Source: Amycolatopsis aidingensis
GTDB taxonomy: Bacteria; Actinomycetota; Actinomycetes; Mycobacteriales; Pseudonocardiaceae
NCBI RefSeq assembly: GCF_018885265.1
Contig: NZ_CP076538.1
Location: 7,228,001-7,292,000 of the forward strand
DNA length: 64,000 nt
Direction of reading: 5' to 3'
This document shows, piece after piece, positions 35,278 through 43,646 of this stretch. The position numbers were made by a program, and so were the translations under genes. Under the pieces are notes generated by a model. That model saw only the letters and a list, made by a program, of their open reading frames with translations, searched no databases and was not told the DNA's origin. Every line of letters starts with the position of its first letter. Position 1 is the first letter of the stretch.

Positions 35278-36885
35278 TCACTCCGTGCTGCAGGCAGCGC
35301 CGTCCAGGGTGAACGCCGCGGGCTCGCCGTTGGATTCCTGCCAGGTGCCGATGAAGCCGAACCCGACCGAGCCGCCTGCCGGGATGACGGCGGTATGCGG
35401 CTCGGCGGTGGCGCGCACCTCCGCCCCGGCCTGGGTGAGGCGGGCGTTCCACGTGTTGCCGACCGTCTGCCCGTCCGGGAAGTCCCAGCGCAGGGTCCAG
35501 TCCCGGACCGCGGCGGTGCCGGTGTTGCGAACGGTCACCCCGGCCTGGAACCCGCCGGGCCACTGGTTCACCACCTGGTAGTCCACCGCGCAGTTCGCCG
35601 GGTCGCCGGTTCCTGGCGCGGTGGTGAGCGTGACCGGGGCCGACCGGGCGGAGCGGTTGCCCGCGGCATCCCGGGCATAGACGGCGAAGGTGTAGGTGGT
35701 GTCCGCGTTGAGCCCCTCGATGGTGGCCGAGGTCGTGCCGCTGGTCGACACCCTGGTCTCGGCCGTGCCGTCCAGCCGGACCACCTCGTAGCCGGTCACC
35801 CCGGTGTCGTCGGTGGCTGCGGGCCAGGAAAGGCTCGCGCCATGCGCGGTGACGGCGGCGGCGACCGGGTCTCCGGGCGCCGTGGGCGGGGTGGTGTCCC
35901 CGCCGCCGTAGACCGTGGCCTCCCTTGCCGTCGCACCGATCCCGTCCGGGCCGTGGAAGATCCGCTCACCCCACGGGGTCAGCTTCGCCGGGTCGAAATC
36001 CGTCGCCATGTCGAGGTACTCGACCCCGCCGCTGTTGCCGCTCCAGGACCAGCCGAGGTACCCGATGCCGAGTTCCCTGGTGCGGGCGAGGATGGCGGCC
36101 TCGTCCGGGTCGCCGTCGGAGTGGTTGTGCCCGAACTCGCCCACCACGATCGGCAGCCCGGCGGCCACGAACCGGCCGAGGTAGTCCTCGATCTCCGCCG
36201 CGGTGTCGAAGACCCCGTACATGTGCACGGAGAACACGGTGTCGCCCTGCGGATCGGCGGCGAAAACCTCGGCCGCGTTGTCCCGCATGGTGAAGGACCA
36301 GTCCTGGCCCCAGTTCGGCGCGTCCACCAGCAGCGTGTGCTCCAGCCCTGCGGCCCGCAGGCGCTGGATCGCCTCGATCGTGTCCGTGGTCCACGCCTGG
36401 TAGCCCGTGTTGCCGAACGGCTCGTTGCCGATGTTGACGATGACGTACTGCTCCTGACCCGCTAGCGCCTCCCGCACGCTCAGCCAGTAGTCCACGGCCT
36501 GCGCGAGGCTGGCCGCCCCGCTCTGCTCGCCGTAGCCGGTGGTGTCGTGCACCTCCAGCACGCAGATCAGCCGGTTCTGTTTGCACAGGGACACGACGTT
36601 CGCCACGTCCGCGGTGTCGTTGCGGGTCCACCGGTCCCCGCTGCTGAGCACCACCCGCACGCTGTTCGCGCCGAGTGCCTTGATATCGGCAAAGGAGCCC
36701 GTCTCGCCTGGATACCAGGTATGCGGGTGGTTCACCCCGCGGAGCAAGAACTCGTTACCGTTCGCCTCGTAGAGCCTCCCTCCTTCGACGTGGAGGCCGG
36801 TGGCCGCCGCCGCGGGCGGCGTCATGACGAGGGAAAGCAGGAGGGCCACGACGCTCGCGCCCACCACTGTCAGCCGTTTTCGCAT
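35278..36885 (-). CDS. GH5_8 endo-beta-1,4-mannanase with FN3 and CBM2
   Basis: This is a 535-residue secreted enzyme. A signal peptide (1-28) is followed by the GH5 domain (about 30-335), a fibronectin type III module (about 345-430) and a CBM2 (about 436-535). The acid/base is Glu155 (NIGNEPFGN) and the nucleophile Glu250 (VVGEFGHNHSDGDP). The sequences LYEANGNEFLLRGVNHPHTWYP and EVHDTTGYGEQSGA follow Bacillus and Streptomyces mannanases of subfamily 8 rather than endoglucanases, so mannan or glucomannan is the expected substrate. The ATG at 36885 follows GAGGTG. No CebR-type box is visible upstream, so it may be controlled separately from the cellulases. Confidence 0.92.
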   Translation of the reverse strand: MRKRLTVVGASVVALLLSLVMTPPAAAATGLHVEGGRLYEANGNEFLLRGVNHPHTWYPGETGSFADIKALGANSVRVVLSSGDRWTRNDTADVANVVSLCKQNRLICVLEVHDTTGYGEQSGAASLAQAVDYWLSVREALAGQEQYVIVNIGNEPFGNTGYQAWTTDTIEAIQRLRAAGLEHTLLVDAPNWGQDWSFTMRDNAAEVFAADPQGDTVFSVHMYGVFDTAAEIEDYLGRFVAAGLPIVVGEFGHNHSDGDPDEAAILARTRELGIGYLGWSWSGNSGGVEYLDMATDFDPAKLTPWGERIFHGPDGIGATAREATVYGGGDTTPPTAPGDPVAAAVTAHGASLSWPAATDDTGVTGYEVVRLDGTAETRVSTSGTTSATIEGLNADTTYTFAVYARDAAGNRSARSAPVTLTTAPGTGDPANCAVDYQVVNQWPGGFQAGVTVRNTGTAAVRDWTLRWDFPDGQTVGNTWNARLTQAGAEVRATAEPHTAVIPAGGSVGFGFIGTWQESNGEPAAFTLDGAACSTE

Positions 36886-37031
36886 GGATACACCTCGAAG
36901 TGCCTGTTGCTGCCGATGAACGGCGGCCACAACCCGTGTGGCCCAGGTACTCCGGGCGGCCGCGACCCATGTTGCGGGTCAGAAAAACTGAACCAACGAA
37001 CCGATGCGGTGTCAAGCGTGGCTCCGGTGCC

Positions 37032-37062
37032 TTGACCCTGACACGGTGTCAGGCTCTACACC
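37032..37062 (+). promoter_or_regulatory. MerR-type promoter with dyad in long spacer
   Basis: A -35 TTGACC (37032-37037) and a -10-like TACACC (37057-37062) are 19 bp apart, the long spacing MerR proteins correct by twisting DNA. The spacer is filled by a perfect 17-bp palindrome, CCTGACAC-G-GTGTCAGG (37037-37053). The gene directly downstream encodes a MerR regulator, so this is its autoregulated promoter. Confidence 0.85.
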
Positions 37063-37071
37063 GGAGGTGTC

Positions 37072-37911
37072 ATGTTCAACATCGGAGATTTCGCCAGGCA
37101 CGGCCGGGTATCGGTACGGATGCTGCGGCACTACGACACGCTCGGGCTGCTGCGGCCCGCGCGGGTGGATCCCGCCTCCGGCTACCGGTTCTACGACGCG
37201 GCGCAGCTGTCCCGGCTCAACCGGATCGTGGCGTTGAAGGAGCTGGGCTTCACGCTGGAGCAGGTGCGGGCCATCGTGGACGACACGGTGAGTGCCGAGC
37301 AGTTGCGCGGGATGCTGCGGTTGCGCCAGGCCGAGCTGGCCGACCGGATCGCCGCCGACCTCGCGCGGCTACGGCAGGTCGAGGCGAGACTCCTGATCAT
37401 CGAAGGTGAGGGCGCCATGCCAACGGCAGAAGTACAGATCAAGCGCATTCCCGGGGTCCGGGTGGCCGAGCTGACCGGGACCGCGGCCGGCTTCGAACCC
37501 GATTCGATCGGGCCGGTGATCCAGCCGCTCTACACCGACCTGCTCGCGGCCGTGGAGCGCGCCGGGCTGACCCCCGCCGGGCCGGCCATCGCCTACTACG
37601 AGGACGCGGCGGACGGCGGCGTCCTGGTGCACGCCGCCGTGCCGGTGAACGCGGAGCCTGCCGCGGGCCAGGACTTCACGATCGTGGACCTGCCGCCGAT
37701 CGAGCAGGCCGCCACCATCGTGCACGAGGGCCCGATGGACGGGGTGATGCCCACCGTGCAGGCGCTGGCCCACTGGATCGACGCCAACGGGTATCGCTCG
37801 ACCGGGTACAACCGCGAGTACTACCTCAACTACGCCCACGGGGACCCGGCGACCTGGGCCACCGAACTGCAGGAACCGGTGGAGCCCGCGCGGGAGCACG
37901 CCGGGGCCTGA
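37072..37911 (+). CDS. MerR-family regulator with GyrI-like effector domain
   Basis: This is a 279-residue transcription activator of the BmrR/TipA-like type. The N-terminal winged helix (FNIGDFARHGRVSVRMLRHY) is followed by a dimerisation coiled coil (about 80-120) and a GyrI-like domain (about 125-275, VQIKRIPGVRVAELTG, GYNREYYLNY) that usually binds bulky hydrophobic or cationic drugs. The ATG follows GGAGG by 4 bp. The only clear operator nearby is its own promoter, and no efflux pump is adjacent, so its other targets are unknown. The next gene starts about 50 bp downstream and may be co-transcribed. Confidence 0.92.
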   Translation: MFNIGDFARHGRVSVRMLRHYDTLGLLRPARVDPASGYRFYDAAQLSRLNRIVALKELGFTLEQVRAIVDDTVSAEQLRGMLRLRQAELADRIAADLARLRQVEARLLIIEGEGAMPTAEVQIKRIPGVRVAELTGTAAGFEPDSIGPVIQPLYTDLLAAVERAGLTPAGPAIAYYEDAADGGVLVHAAVPVNAEPAAGQDFTIVDLPPIEQAATIVHEGPMDGVMPTVQALAHWIDANGYRSTGYNREYYLNYAHGDPATWATELQEPVEPAREHAGA

Positions 37912-37961
37912 CGACCGTTCCGTTCAAGAATCCGGGCCGGTTTCCGGGGATGATCACCGCC

Positions 37962-38849
37962 ATGGATGACGTCGAGGTGATCAGCCGGTTCCTGACGACC
38001 CACGCCCGGCTGCTGGACCGCCGCCGGTTCGAGCTGTGCACCGGCGGCGGCTCCGGTCCGGTGCTGGCCGCGCTCGCCGGGTACCGGGGCGCCGACGGCG
38101 GCTACGGCAGCGGGCTCGAGCCGGACCTGCGCGCGGCGGGCAGCCAGCCGGTGAGTGCGTTGCACGCGTTCGAGGTGTTCGAGGAGATCGGGCCGGAGAG
38201 CACGCCGGAGGCCGCGCTACTGTGCGACTGGCTGGGCTCGATCACCCTGCCGGACGGCGGCCTGCCGTTCGGGCTGCCGATCGCCGATCCCGCGGGCTGC
38301 GCGCCATTCTTCGTTGACCAGGATCCGGAGGTCTCCTCCCTGCACATGACCAGCATGCTGGCCGGGATCGCGCACCGGGTGGCCCGGCACGACAAGGCGG
38401 TGCGCGAGCACGAGTGGCTGGACACGGCGACCGGGTACACGCTGCGCCGCATCCGGGAGCTGGACGGCCCCGGGCATGCCCTGGAGTTCCGGTTCGCCCT
38501 GCAGTTCCTCGACGCGGTGCACGAGCTGCTGCCCGAGGCCGATGCGGAGCTGCGCAGGCTCGGCGGGTTCCTCCCCGCTTCCGGTTCGATGCCGGTGGCG
38601 GGCGGAATCGAGCACGAGGCCATGCACCCGCTCGACTTCGCCCCTGAGCCGGGCAGGCCGCTGCGGCGGTTCTTCCCGGAGGCCGTGGTCGAGGCCGAGC
38701 TGGACCGGCTCGCCGCCGGGCAGCACGCGGACGGTGGCTGGGACGTCGACTGGGGCTCGTTCTCCGCGGCGAGCGCGCTGGAGTGGCGGGGCTGGGCCAC
38801 GGTACGGGCGGTGCGAATCCTGCGGACGAACGGCCGCGGACCCCGGTAA
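37962..38849 (+). CDS. Hypothetical protein, squalene-cyclase-like toroid fold
   Basis: This is a 295-residue cytoplasmic protein common in actinomycetes but without a known function. Repeated segments such as LAGYRGADGGYGSGLEPDLR and LAAGQHADGGWDVDWGSF resemble the QW-type repeats of prenyltransferase/squalene-cyclase alpha-alpha toroids. The catalytic DXDD of cyclases is not seen. I use the ATG at 37962 (MDDVEV); one at 37950 is possible. It sits just downstream of the MerR gene, which may control it. Confidence is good that it is a gene, low for any activity. Confidence 0.75.
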   Translation: MDDVEVISRFLTTHARLLDRRRFELCTGGGSGPVLAALAGYRGADGGYGSGLEPDLRAAGSQPVSALHAFEVFEEIGPESTPEAALLCDWLGSITLPDGGLPFGLPIADPAGCAPFFVDQDPEVSSLHMTSMLAGIAHRVARHDKAVREHEWLDTATGYTLRRIRELDGPGHALEFRFALQFLDAVHELLPEADAELRRLGGFLPASGSMPVAGGIEHEAMHPLDFAPEPGRPLRRFFPEAVVEAELDRLAAGQHADGGWDVDWGSFSAASALEWRGWATVRAVRILRTNGRGPR

Positions 38850-38851
38850 CC

Positions 38852-38935
38852 GGCCAGCTCGGATACGGGAACGGCAAACTCGGGTACGCAGGTGGCAAAC
38901 ACGCGCGCGTGGGGAGCAAACACGCCGACGTAGTC
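38852..38935. repeat. Four tandem 21-bp degenerate direct repeats
   Basis: Units start at 38852, 38873, 38894 and 38915 with exact 21-bp spacing. The core is GGCAAAC-C-G-TACG (variants GGCCAGC, GGCAAAC, GGCAAAC, GAGCAAAC). Both strands stay open in one frame and give 7-residue periodic peptides (plus: LGYGNGK, LGYAGGK; minus: VGVFAPH, ARVFATC). The array sits immediately after the stop at 38849 and upstream of the next gene. I could not recognise it as a protein-binding array; it may be a dispersed intergenic element. Confidence 0.6.
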
Positions 38936-39053
38936 CCGCCCTGCGGGCGTACGTCGAAACGCGTACCCGGTTCGAGCGCCGAGGCCGACGCCCTGACCAG
39001 GGCCGGAACCGTAACTTCCAGGGTGTCCTGATCCCGTTCCGATCGGAGCACCG

Positions 39054-39563
39054 ATGCGCAAGCGACGGATCCAGTTCGCGGTCTCGGCCGCGTACGTCTG
39101 GATAGCGATGGTCGCCTTCGGCGGTATCGCCGTCGAGACGATCATCATCTACCCGAATGTGTTCCACAATGTCCCGGATTCCCTCGCCGGGGCGATGGAG
39201 TTCTTCGCCGTCACCGGCCCGGCCGACTTCTTCCCGCCGATGGGCGCGGTGACCGTGGTCGCCGCGGTGGCCACGGTGGTCCTGCTCTGGCGGGTACGCA
39301 GGGCCCGGCCGCTGGCCTGCGCGAGCCTGGCCGCACTGGTACTCGGCGAGTTCCTGTTCTCCGTGCTGTTCTTCTGGCCCCGCAACGACATCATGTTCGA
39401 GGAGGGGCTGGCGGTGCACTCGGCGGAGGTGCTGCGCCAGGCCGCCTTCGAGTTCGAGACCGGGCACTGGGTGCGGCTGGCGATGAGCGCGGTCACCGCG
39501 ACGCTCGCGTTCGCCGCCTTCCTGCGATTCCACACCGAGCGCGCGCTGGAGGTGCACGGGTGA
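39054..39563 (+). CDS. Small four-helix membrane protein, unknown
   Basis: This 169-residue protein has four predicted membrane segments (about 10-30, 55-80, 85-108 and 140-160), with the acidic region EEGLAVHSAEVLRQAAFEFE between the third and fourth. The overall shape recalls DUF1772/anthrone-oxygenase-like membrane proteins, but the match is weak. The stop overlaps the GTG of the next membrane-protein gene, and a two-component system follows, so the group 39054-41857 is probably one operon. The membrane proteins may be sensed or controlled by that system. Confidence 0.75.
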   Translation: MRKRRIQFAVSAAYVWIAMVAFGGIAVETIIIYPNVFHNVPDSLAGAMEFFAVTGPADFFPPMGAVTVVAAVATVVLLWRVRRARPLACASLAALVLGEFLFSVLFFWPRNDIMFEEGLAVHSAEVLRQAAFEFETGHWVRLAMSAVTATLAFAAFLRFHTERALEVHG

Positions 39564-40018
39564 GTACGAAGGAAAGCATGCGTGCCCGGCTGGGTATCTC
39601 ACCATGGCTCGCCGGTGGGCTGGCCGTCCTCGGCGTGCCCAGGGTGATCGCACACGACCTCGGCCTGGTCGGGCCGGTGCTGAACGCCGTGCTGGTGTTC
39701 CTGCCCATCGCCATCTGGGCCGCAGTCGTACTGTGGCAACGGGTACCGAACCCGCTACGCACGCTGACCGCCGTCGGGCTGGTCTACGGCGTGCTGCTCG
39801 CGGTGACCCACCAGCTGCTGTGGACCGAGGCGTTCGGGGACTCCCCGCCCAGCCTCGGCGGTAATCTCGCCGGGGTACTGGCACCGGCCGCCGAGGGCGT
39901 GCTGTTGCGGGTGTTCGCATTCGGCAGCAGCCTGGTGACCGGGCTCGCGGTGGGCGCGGCGACCGGCGCGGTCTGCTGGGTGCTCGCCAGGCTGGTTCCG
40001 GGGTTCCGTCCGCAGTAG
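39560..40018 (+). CDS. Small membrane protein, unknown
   Basis: This 152-residue protein has about four hydrophobic segments (residues 12-30, 36-56, 64-84 and 105-145, the last partly broken). The GTG overlaps the preceding stop (GTGA), which indicates coupled translation. No catalytic motif is seen. It precedes the histidine kinase gene by about 22 bp, so it may work with the sensor, for instance as an accessory membrane partner. Confidence 0.75.
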   Translation: MSTKESMRARLGISPWLAGGLAVLGVPRVIAHDLGLVGPVLNAVLVFLPIAIWAAVVLWQRVPNPLRTLTAVGLVYGVLLAVTHQLLWTEAFGDSPPSLGGNLAGVLAPAAEGVLLRVFAFGSSLVTGLAVGAATGAVCWVLARLVPGFRPQ

Positions 40019-40040
40019 CGGACCCGACACGAGGAGCGTC

Positions 40041-41201
40041 CTGATCGGACTGTCCACAGGCAACGAGCAGCGCCGCAGGCTGGCTTTCGACATCGGCCTC
40101 GGCATGCTGGTGCTGGTCGTGGTCGGCACCGCCATCACGGCGAACGTCGAGGTGCAGGGTAGCTCGCCGAGCCCGGCGGCCTATGCCTTCGGCGCGCTGC
40201 TCGGCTCGCTCATGCTGCTGCGCCGCCGCTGGCCGGTCGGCACCCTGCTGGTCACCGCGGTCGCGCTGGTCATCTACTACATGCTGGACTACCCACCGGT
40301 CGGGCTGGCCGTGCCGGTGGCCGCCGCACTGTACTCGGCGGCCGAGCAGGGCAGGCCCTACTGGGCGGTCGGCACGGCCACGACGCTGCTGCTGACCTCC
40401 ACCGCGGTCCGCATCCACGAGGGCGACGACCTCGCGTACCTGCTCGGCTTCGAGTTCGCCGGTTCGGCAGGCCTGATGGCCACCGTCATCGCGCTCGGCG
40501 ACGGGGTGCGGTCCCGCCGCAACTGGCGGGCCGAGCTGGACAAGCAGGCGCGCGCGGCCGAGCTGGAACGCGAGCGGGAGGCGGCGCGGAAGGTGGAGCA
40601 GGAACGGCTGCGGATCGCGCGGGACCTGCACGACCTGCTGGCGCACACCGTCTCGATCATCTCGCTGCACACCGACGTCGCCAGGGAGGCGCTGCGGGAC
40701 GATCCGGACACCGCGCAGCGCTCGCTGACCAAGGCCCGCTCCGCCTGCAGCGATGTGGGACGGGAGCTGCGGGCCACTCTGGGCGCGCTGCGTGGCTCCG
40801 GGAGTGACGAGGCACCCGCCCCCGGCCTGGACCGGCTGGGGGAGCTGGTCGACACCGCCACCGCCGCGGGCCTGCAGGTGCGGGTGCACACCACCGGCAC
40901 CCCGGCCCCGCTGCCCGCTATCTCGGACGCCACCGCCTACCGGGTAGTCCAGGAGGCGCTGAGCAACGTGCTGCGGCACGCCGATGCCCGTACCGTGCAG
41001 ATCGAACTGGACTACCGTGAGGACGCCGTGGTGCTACGGATCGAGGACGACGGCCGGGGAGCCGGGCAGCAGCCGGACCCGGCGGGCTGGGGCATCATCG
41101 GGATGCGCGAGCGGCTCGCGCTGCTCGGCGGTGAGTTGCGGGCGCAGCCGCGGCCGGATGGCGGTTTCCTGGTCCAGGCCCGGATCCCGGAGCAGCCATG
41201 A
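40041..41201 (+). CDS. Sensor histidine kinase, NarL-type system
   Basis: This is a sensor kinase of about 386 residues. Four to five N-terminal membrane segments are followed by the HisKA_3 box (RIARDLHDLLAHTVSIISLH, phospho-His in DLHD) and the ATPase domain (AYRVVQEALSNVLRHADA, EDDGRGAG, GIIGMRERLALLGGEL). The start is uncertain. The first ATG (40104) falls inside the first membrane segment and has no ribosome binding site. A CTG at 40041 lies just after GAGGAG and adds a proper basic N-terminus (GLSTGNEQRRRLAFDIGLG). I therefore report 40041. The 3' end overlaps the response regulator (ATGA). Confidence 0.85.
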   Translation: MIGLSTGNEQRRRLAFDIGLGMLVLVVVGTAITANVEVQGSSPSPAAYAFGALLGSLMLLRRRWPVGTLLVTAVALVIYYMLDYPPVGLAVPVAAALYSAAEQGRPYWAVGTATTLLLTSTAVRIHEGDDLAYLLGFEFAGSAGLMATVIALGDGVRSRRNWRAELDKQARAAELEREREAARKVEQERLRIARDLHDLLAHTVSIISLHTDVAREALRDDPDTAQRSLTKARSACSDVGRELRATLGALRGSGSDEAPAPGLDRLGELVDTATAAGLQVRVHTTGTPAPLPAISDATAYRVVQEALSNVLRHADARTVQIELDYREDAVVLRIEDDGRGAGQQPDPAGWGIIGMRERLALLGGELRAQPRPDGGFLVQARIPEQP

Positions 41202-41857
41202 TCCGGGTGGTGCTGGTGGACGACCAGCCCCTGGTCCGGGAGGGCCTGCGTGCGCTGCTGGAGCGCGCCGAGGACATCACGGTGACCGGGGACGCGGACA
41301 GCGGCGACGCCGGGGTCGAGCTGGTCGCAAGGAAACGGCCCGATGTGGTGCTGATGGACATCCGCATGCCAGGGGGCGACGGGCTGGCGGCGACCAGGCG
41401 GATCGTGGCGGACCCGGAGCTGCGCGAGGTGCAGGTGGTGGTGCTCACCACCTTCGACACCGATGAGCACATCCTGGACGCGGTACGGGCGGGGGCCGCG
41501 GGCTTCCTGCTCAAGGACACCAGCCCGGAGGAGATGCGGGAAGCGGTGCGAATCGTGGCCCGCGGGGACGCGCTGCTCTCGCCCGCGGTCACCCGGCGGG
41601 TCATGCGGGCCGCCGCGGCGGGTCCCCGCACCCCGGACGCCGCGCGGCTCGAGCCGCTGACCGAACGCGAGCGGCAGGTGCTGGCCAGGGTCGGCGCGGG
41701 TGAGTCGAACGGGGAGATCGCCGCCGCGCTGTTCATCAGCCCGGCCACCGCCCGCACGCATGTCGGCAGGCTGCTCACCAAGCTCGGCGCCCGTGACCGC
41801 GCCCAGCTGGTCGGCATCGCCTACGAGACCGGGCTGATCACCCCCGGCGAGGGGTGA
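41198..41857 (+). CDS. Response regulator, NarL/FixJ type
   Basis: This is a 219-residue regulator. The receiver domain has the acidic pair (VDDQ), the phosphorylatable Asp in VVLMDIRMPGGDG, the Thr in VVLTTFDTDEH and the Lys in FLLKDT. The C-terminal LuxR-type helix-turn-helix reads LTERERQVLARVGAGESNGE followed by IAAALFISPATARTHVGRLL. It is translationally coupled to the kinase gene. Its targets probably include its own operon. A convergent tiny cysteine-rich gene ends 9 bp after its stop. Confidence 0.93.
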   Translation: MIRVVLVDDQPLVREGLRALLERAEDITVTGDADSGDAGVELVARKRPDVVLMDIRMPGGDGLAATRRIVADPELREVQVVVLTTFDTDEHILDAVRAGAAGFLLKDTSPEEMREAVRIVARGDALLSPAVTRRVMRAAAAGPRTPDAARLEPLTERERQVLARVGAGESNGEIAAALFISPATARTHVGRLLTKLGARDRAQLVGIAYETGLITPGEG

Positions 41858-41866
41858 GCCCGCCGG

Positions 41867-41938
41867 TTACGAGCAACCGCCGCAGCAGCCGCAGCCAGGG
41901 CCGGTGCAGTTACTGCAACCACATCCACAGCCACCCAT
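41867..41938 (-). CDS. Candidate 23-residue Cys-rich micropeptide
   Basis: A 24-codon frame on the minus strand starts with ATG at 41938 and ends with TAA at 41867-41869. The product has 8 cysteines in 23 residues (positions 4, 6, 8, 11, 16, 18, 19 and 22); all other residues are Gly, Ser, Thr, Asn or Pro. The pattern of C-X-C and CC motifs is like metallothionein-type metal-thiolate clusters. A ribosome binding site (GAGGAAGG) lies 8 bases upstream of the ATG. It is too short for ordinary gene calling and is flanked by convergent and downstream genes, with about 120 bp free upstream for a promoter. Function is not known; metal binding or a ribosomally made peptide precursor are options. Confidence 0.5.
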   Translation of the reverse strand: MGGCGCGCSNCTGPGCGCCGGCS

Positions 41939-42060
41939 CACGATCACCTTCCTCGAACACACGGTGCCCCCTGCCCCGGTGACGGTAGGCCCCGCGAGCG
42001 CGGCAGCACACCACTCGAGGAGTGATTCATGCCGACTTCGCTATGTGATGGTGCCGGAGG

Positions 42061-43638
42061 TTACTCGCCGATCACCGGTGGGGCAGTGCGCTGGTCGGTG
42101 CCGAACACCGAGTCCGGATCGCCCTCCACCAGATAGGACGGCCGCTGGTGTTCCTGGTCGTCGCCACCCTGGCCGCCCTTGCCCGCGCCACCCATGGCTC
42201 CGCCCATCGGGCCACCACGGCCACCAGCCGCACCGGCAGCGGCAGCACCACCGGGCACCGCACCGCCGACCCCGCCGGGCTTGGCCATCCCGGACTGTGC
42301 CCCGGCTCCCGGGGTTGCCCCGCCGGAGGCCGCCCCACCGCCGGGCCCGAAACCGCCCGCACCGCCGCGACCGATCTTGCTGTTGTACTCACCGCTGCCG
42401 CCGGGGCCGAACCCACCGGCACCGCCCATGCCACCCATCGGCATGGGACCCATGCCGCCGAAGCCGCCCGTGCTGCCGCGCTGGGGAATGTTGCTGGTCC
42501 GGGCGGCAGGCGCGGGCCGGTAGGAGGGCGTGGTGCCGTCCCCACCGGGGGTGGCCACCCCGGTGTTGCGGCCGGGTGCCAGTGGCGGCACGACCCCGCC
42601 GCCAGGAGGGAAGGAGCCCCCGCCGCCACCACCGCCGCCGGTTCCGGGGCCGTTGATGTTCGGGATGGGACCGCCGCCACCACCGCCGCCGGGCGGGATG
42701 GAGCCACCGTAACCGGAGGCGTCGGTGCCACCACCCGGCTGCGGCGGGATTCGCTGCTGGTCGCCCACCGCACCCGGCTGCGGACGGTTGATCTCGCCCG
42801 CCCCACCGCCGCTGTCGAAGGTCGGCGGCTCGGGGAACACCGGCTGCTTGGAGGCGGCCTGGTACAGGTCCTGGTCGTAGGAGGTCATCACCTGCGCGGC
42901 CTGGGCATGCGCCTGCTGGCTCTGCTCGTACCTGGCCATGCTCTCCTGGACGCCGGTGATCATGCCGAAGGGGCTGCCTGCCCACTTCTTCATTTCCTCG
43001 TCCCAGCTGAACGGGACCTCTTCCGGCATGGAGTTCTTTGCCGTCACCGCGGCGTTGCTCTGCTGGTAGAGGGTCTCGGAGGCGATCCGCGCGTTCTCCG
43101 AGTTCCCGTCCGACCAGGTGGAGAGGCCCTTGATGAAGCCGCGGGCCTGATCGGCGGCCTCGCCCTCCCACTCCGACTCCGACTTGGTCATCGCCTCGCG
43201 CAACTGCCTTGCCGAGTCGGAGAAGAACGTGGACAAATTGTGGTACTCGGTGGAGATCTCGTCGACCTGATCCGCGTCCAGGTTGGTGGACACGTAGCGG
43301 GACAGCTCGGCGTGCGGGACGCCCTCGTACCTGGCGTCGGTAGGGGAAAGGCCCGGCACGTACTCCGTGTCCGTTCCCGCCTCCCGCACCACCTGCTCGC
43401 TCTGCTCCATGCTGCGGTCGCGCCCACGAGAGCTGGCCGCCAGCTGCGCGAAGACCCCGCCGAAGATCCCGCCCCGACCATTCGCCTTGGCCTGCTCGGC
43501 CGCGACGTAGAGCTCCTCCCGCTGCTGCGGCGAGAGGCTGTCGACGAAGTCCTGCTGGCCCTGCTCGGTCTGGTGCGAGACGAGCGCATCGTAGAGGCCG
43601 GTCTGCGCGCCGGCCTGCACGGAGTTCTGTGTGGTCAT
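42061..43638 (-). CDS. PPE-like ESX-associated protein with Gly/Pro-rich tail
   Basis: This is a 525-residue protein. The N-terminal ~255 residues are helical and acidic, resembling actinobacterial PPE/WXG100-superfamily domains (STEYHNLSTFFSDSARQLRE, ESEWEGEAADQARGFIKGL). The rest is a low-complexity Gly/Pro/Ala tail (residues about 265-490: GGGGGGGPIPNINGPG, GGMGGAGGFGPGG) ending in an acidic peptide (SYLVEGDPDSVFGTDQRTAP). No signal peptide is present, as expected for ESX (type VII) substrates. It follows a DUF3558 lipoprotein and a WXG-like gene in one operon. No EccC/EccD secretion core is in the window, so export must use machinery encoded elsewhere. Confidence 0.82.
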   Translation of the reverse strand: MTTQNSVQAGAQTGLYDALVSHQTEQGQQDFVDSLSPQQREELYVAAEQAKANGRGGIFGGVFAQLAASSRGRDRSMEQSEQVVREAGTDTEYVPGLSPTDARYEGVPHAELSRYVSTNLDADQVDEISTEYHNLSTFFSDSARQLREAMTKSESEWEGEAADQARGFIKGLSTWSDGNSENARIASETLYQQSNAAVTAKNSMPEEVPFSWDEEMKKWAGSPFGMITGVQESMARYEQSQQAHAQAAQVMTSYDQDLYQAASKQPVFPEPPTFDSGGGAGEINRPQPGAVGDQQRIPPQPGGGTDASGYGGSIPPGGGGGGGPIPNINGPGTGGGGGGGGSFPPGGGVVPPLAPGRNTGVATPGGDGTTPSYRPAPAARTSNIPQRGSTGGFGGMGPMPMGGMGGAGGFGPGGSGEYNSKIGRGGAGGFGPGGGAASGGATPGAGAQSGMAKPGGVGGAVPGGAAAAGAAGGRGGPMGGAMGGAGKGGQGGDDQEHQRPSYLVEGDPDSVFGTDQRTAPPVIGE

Positions 43639-43646
43639 GCTGGTCC

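Noticed and set aside
38217..40979. 920-codon minus-strand frame
   Set aside because: Out-of-frame antisense of several supported plus-strand genes, with no domain or start signal.
42029..42136. 35-codon plus-strand frame with GAGGAG upstream
   Set aside because: The ribosome binding site is good, but most of the frame is antisense to the 3' end of the PPE-like gene and the product resembles nothing; kept only as a note.
42265..42720. Possible tandem DNA repeat in the PPE-like gene
   Set aside because: Low-complexity GGN codons of the Gly/Pro tail, not a separate repeat element.
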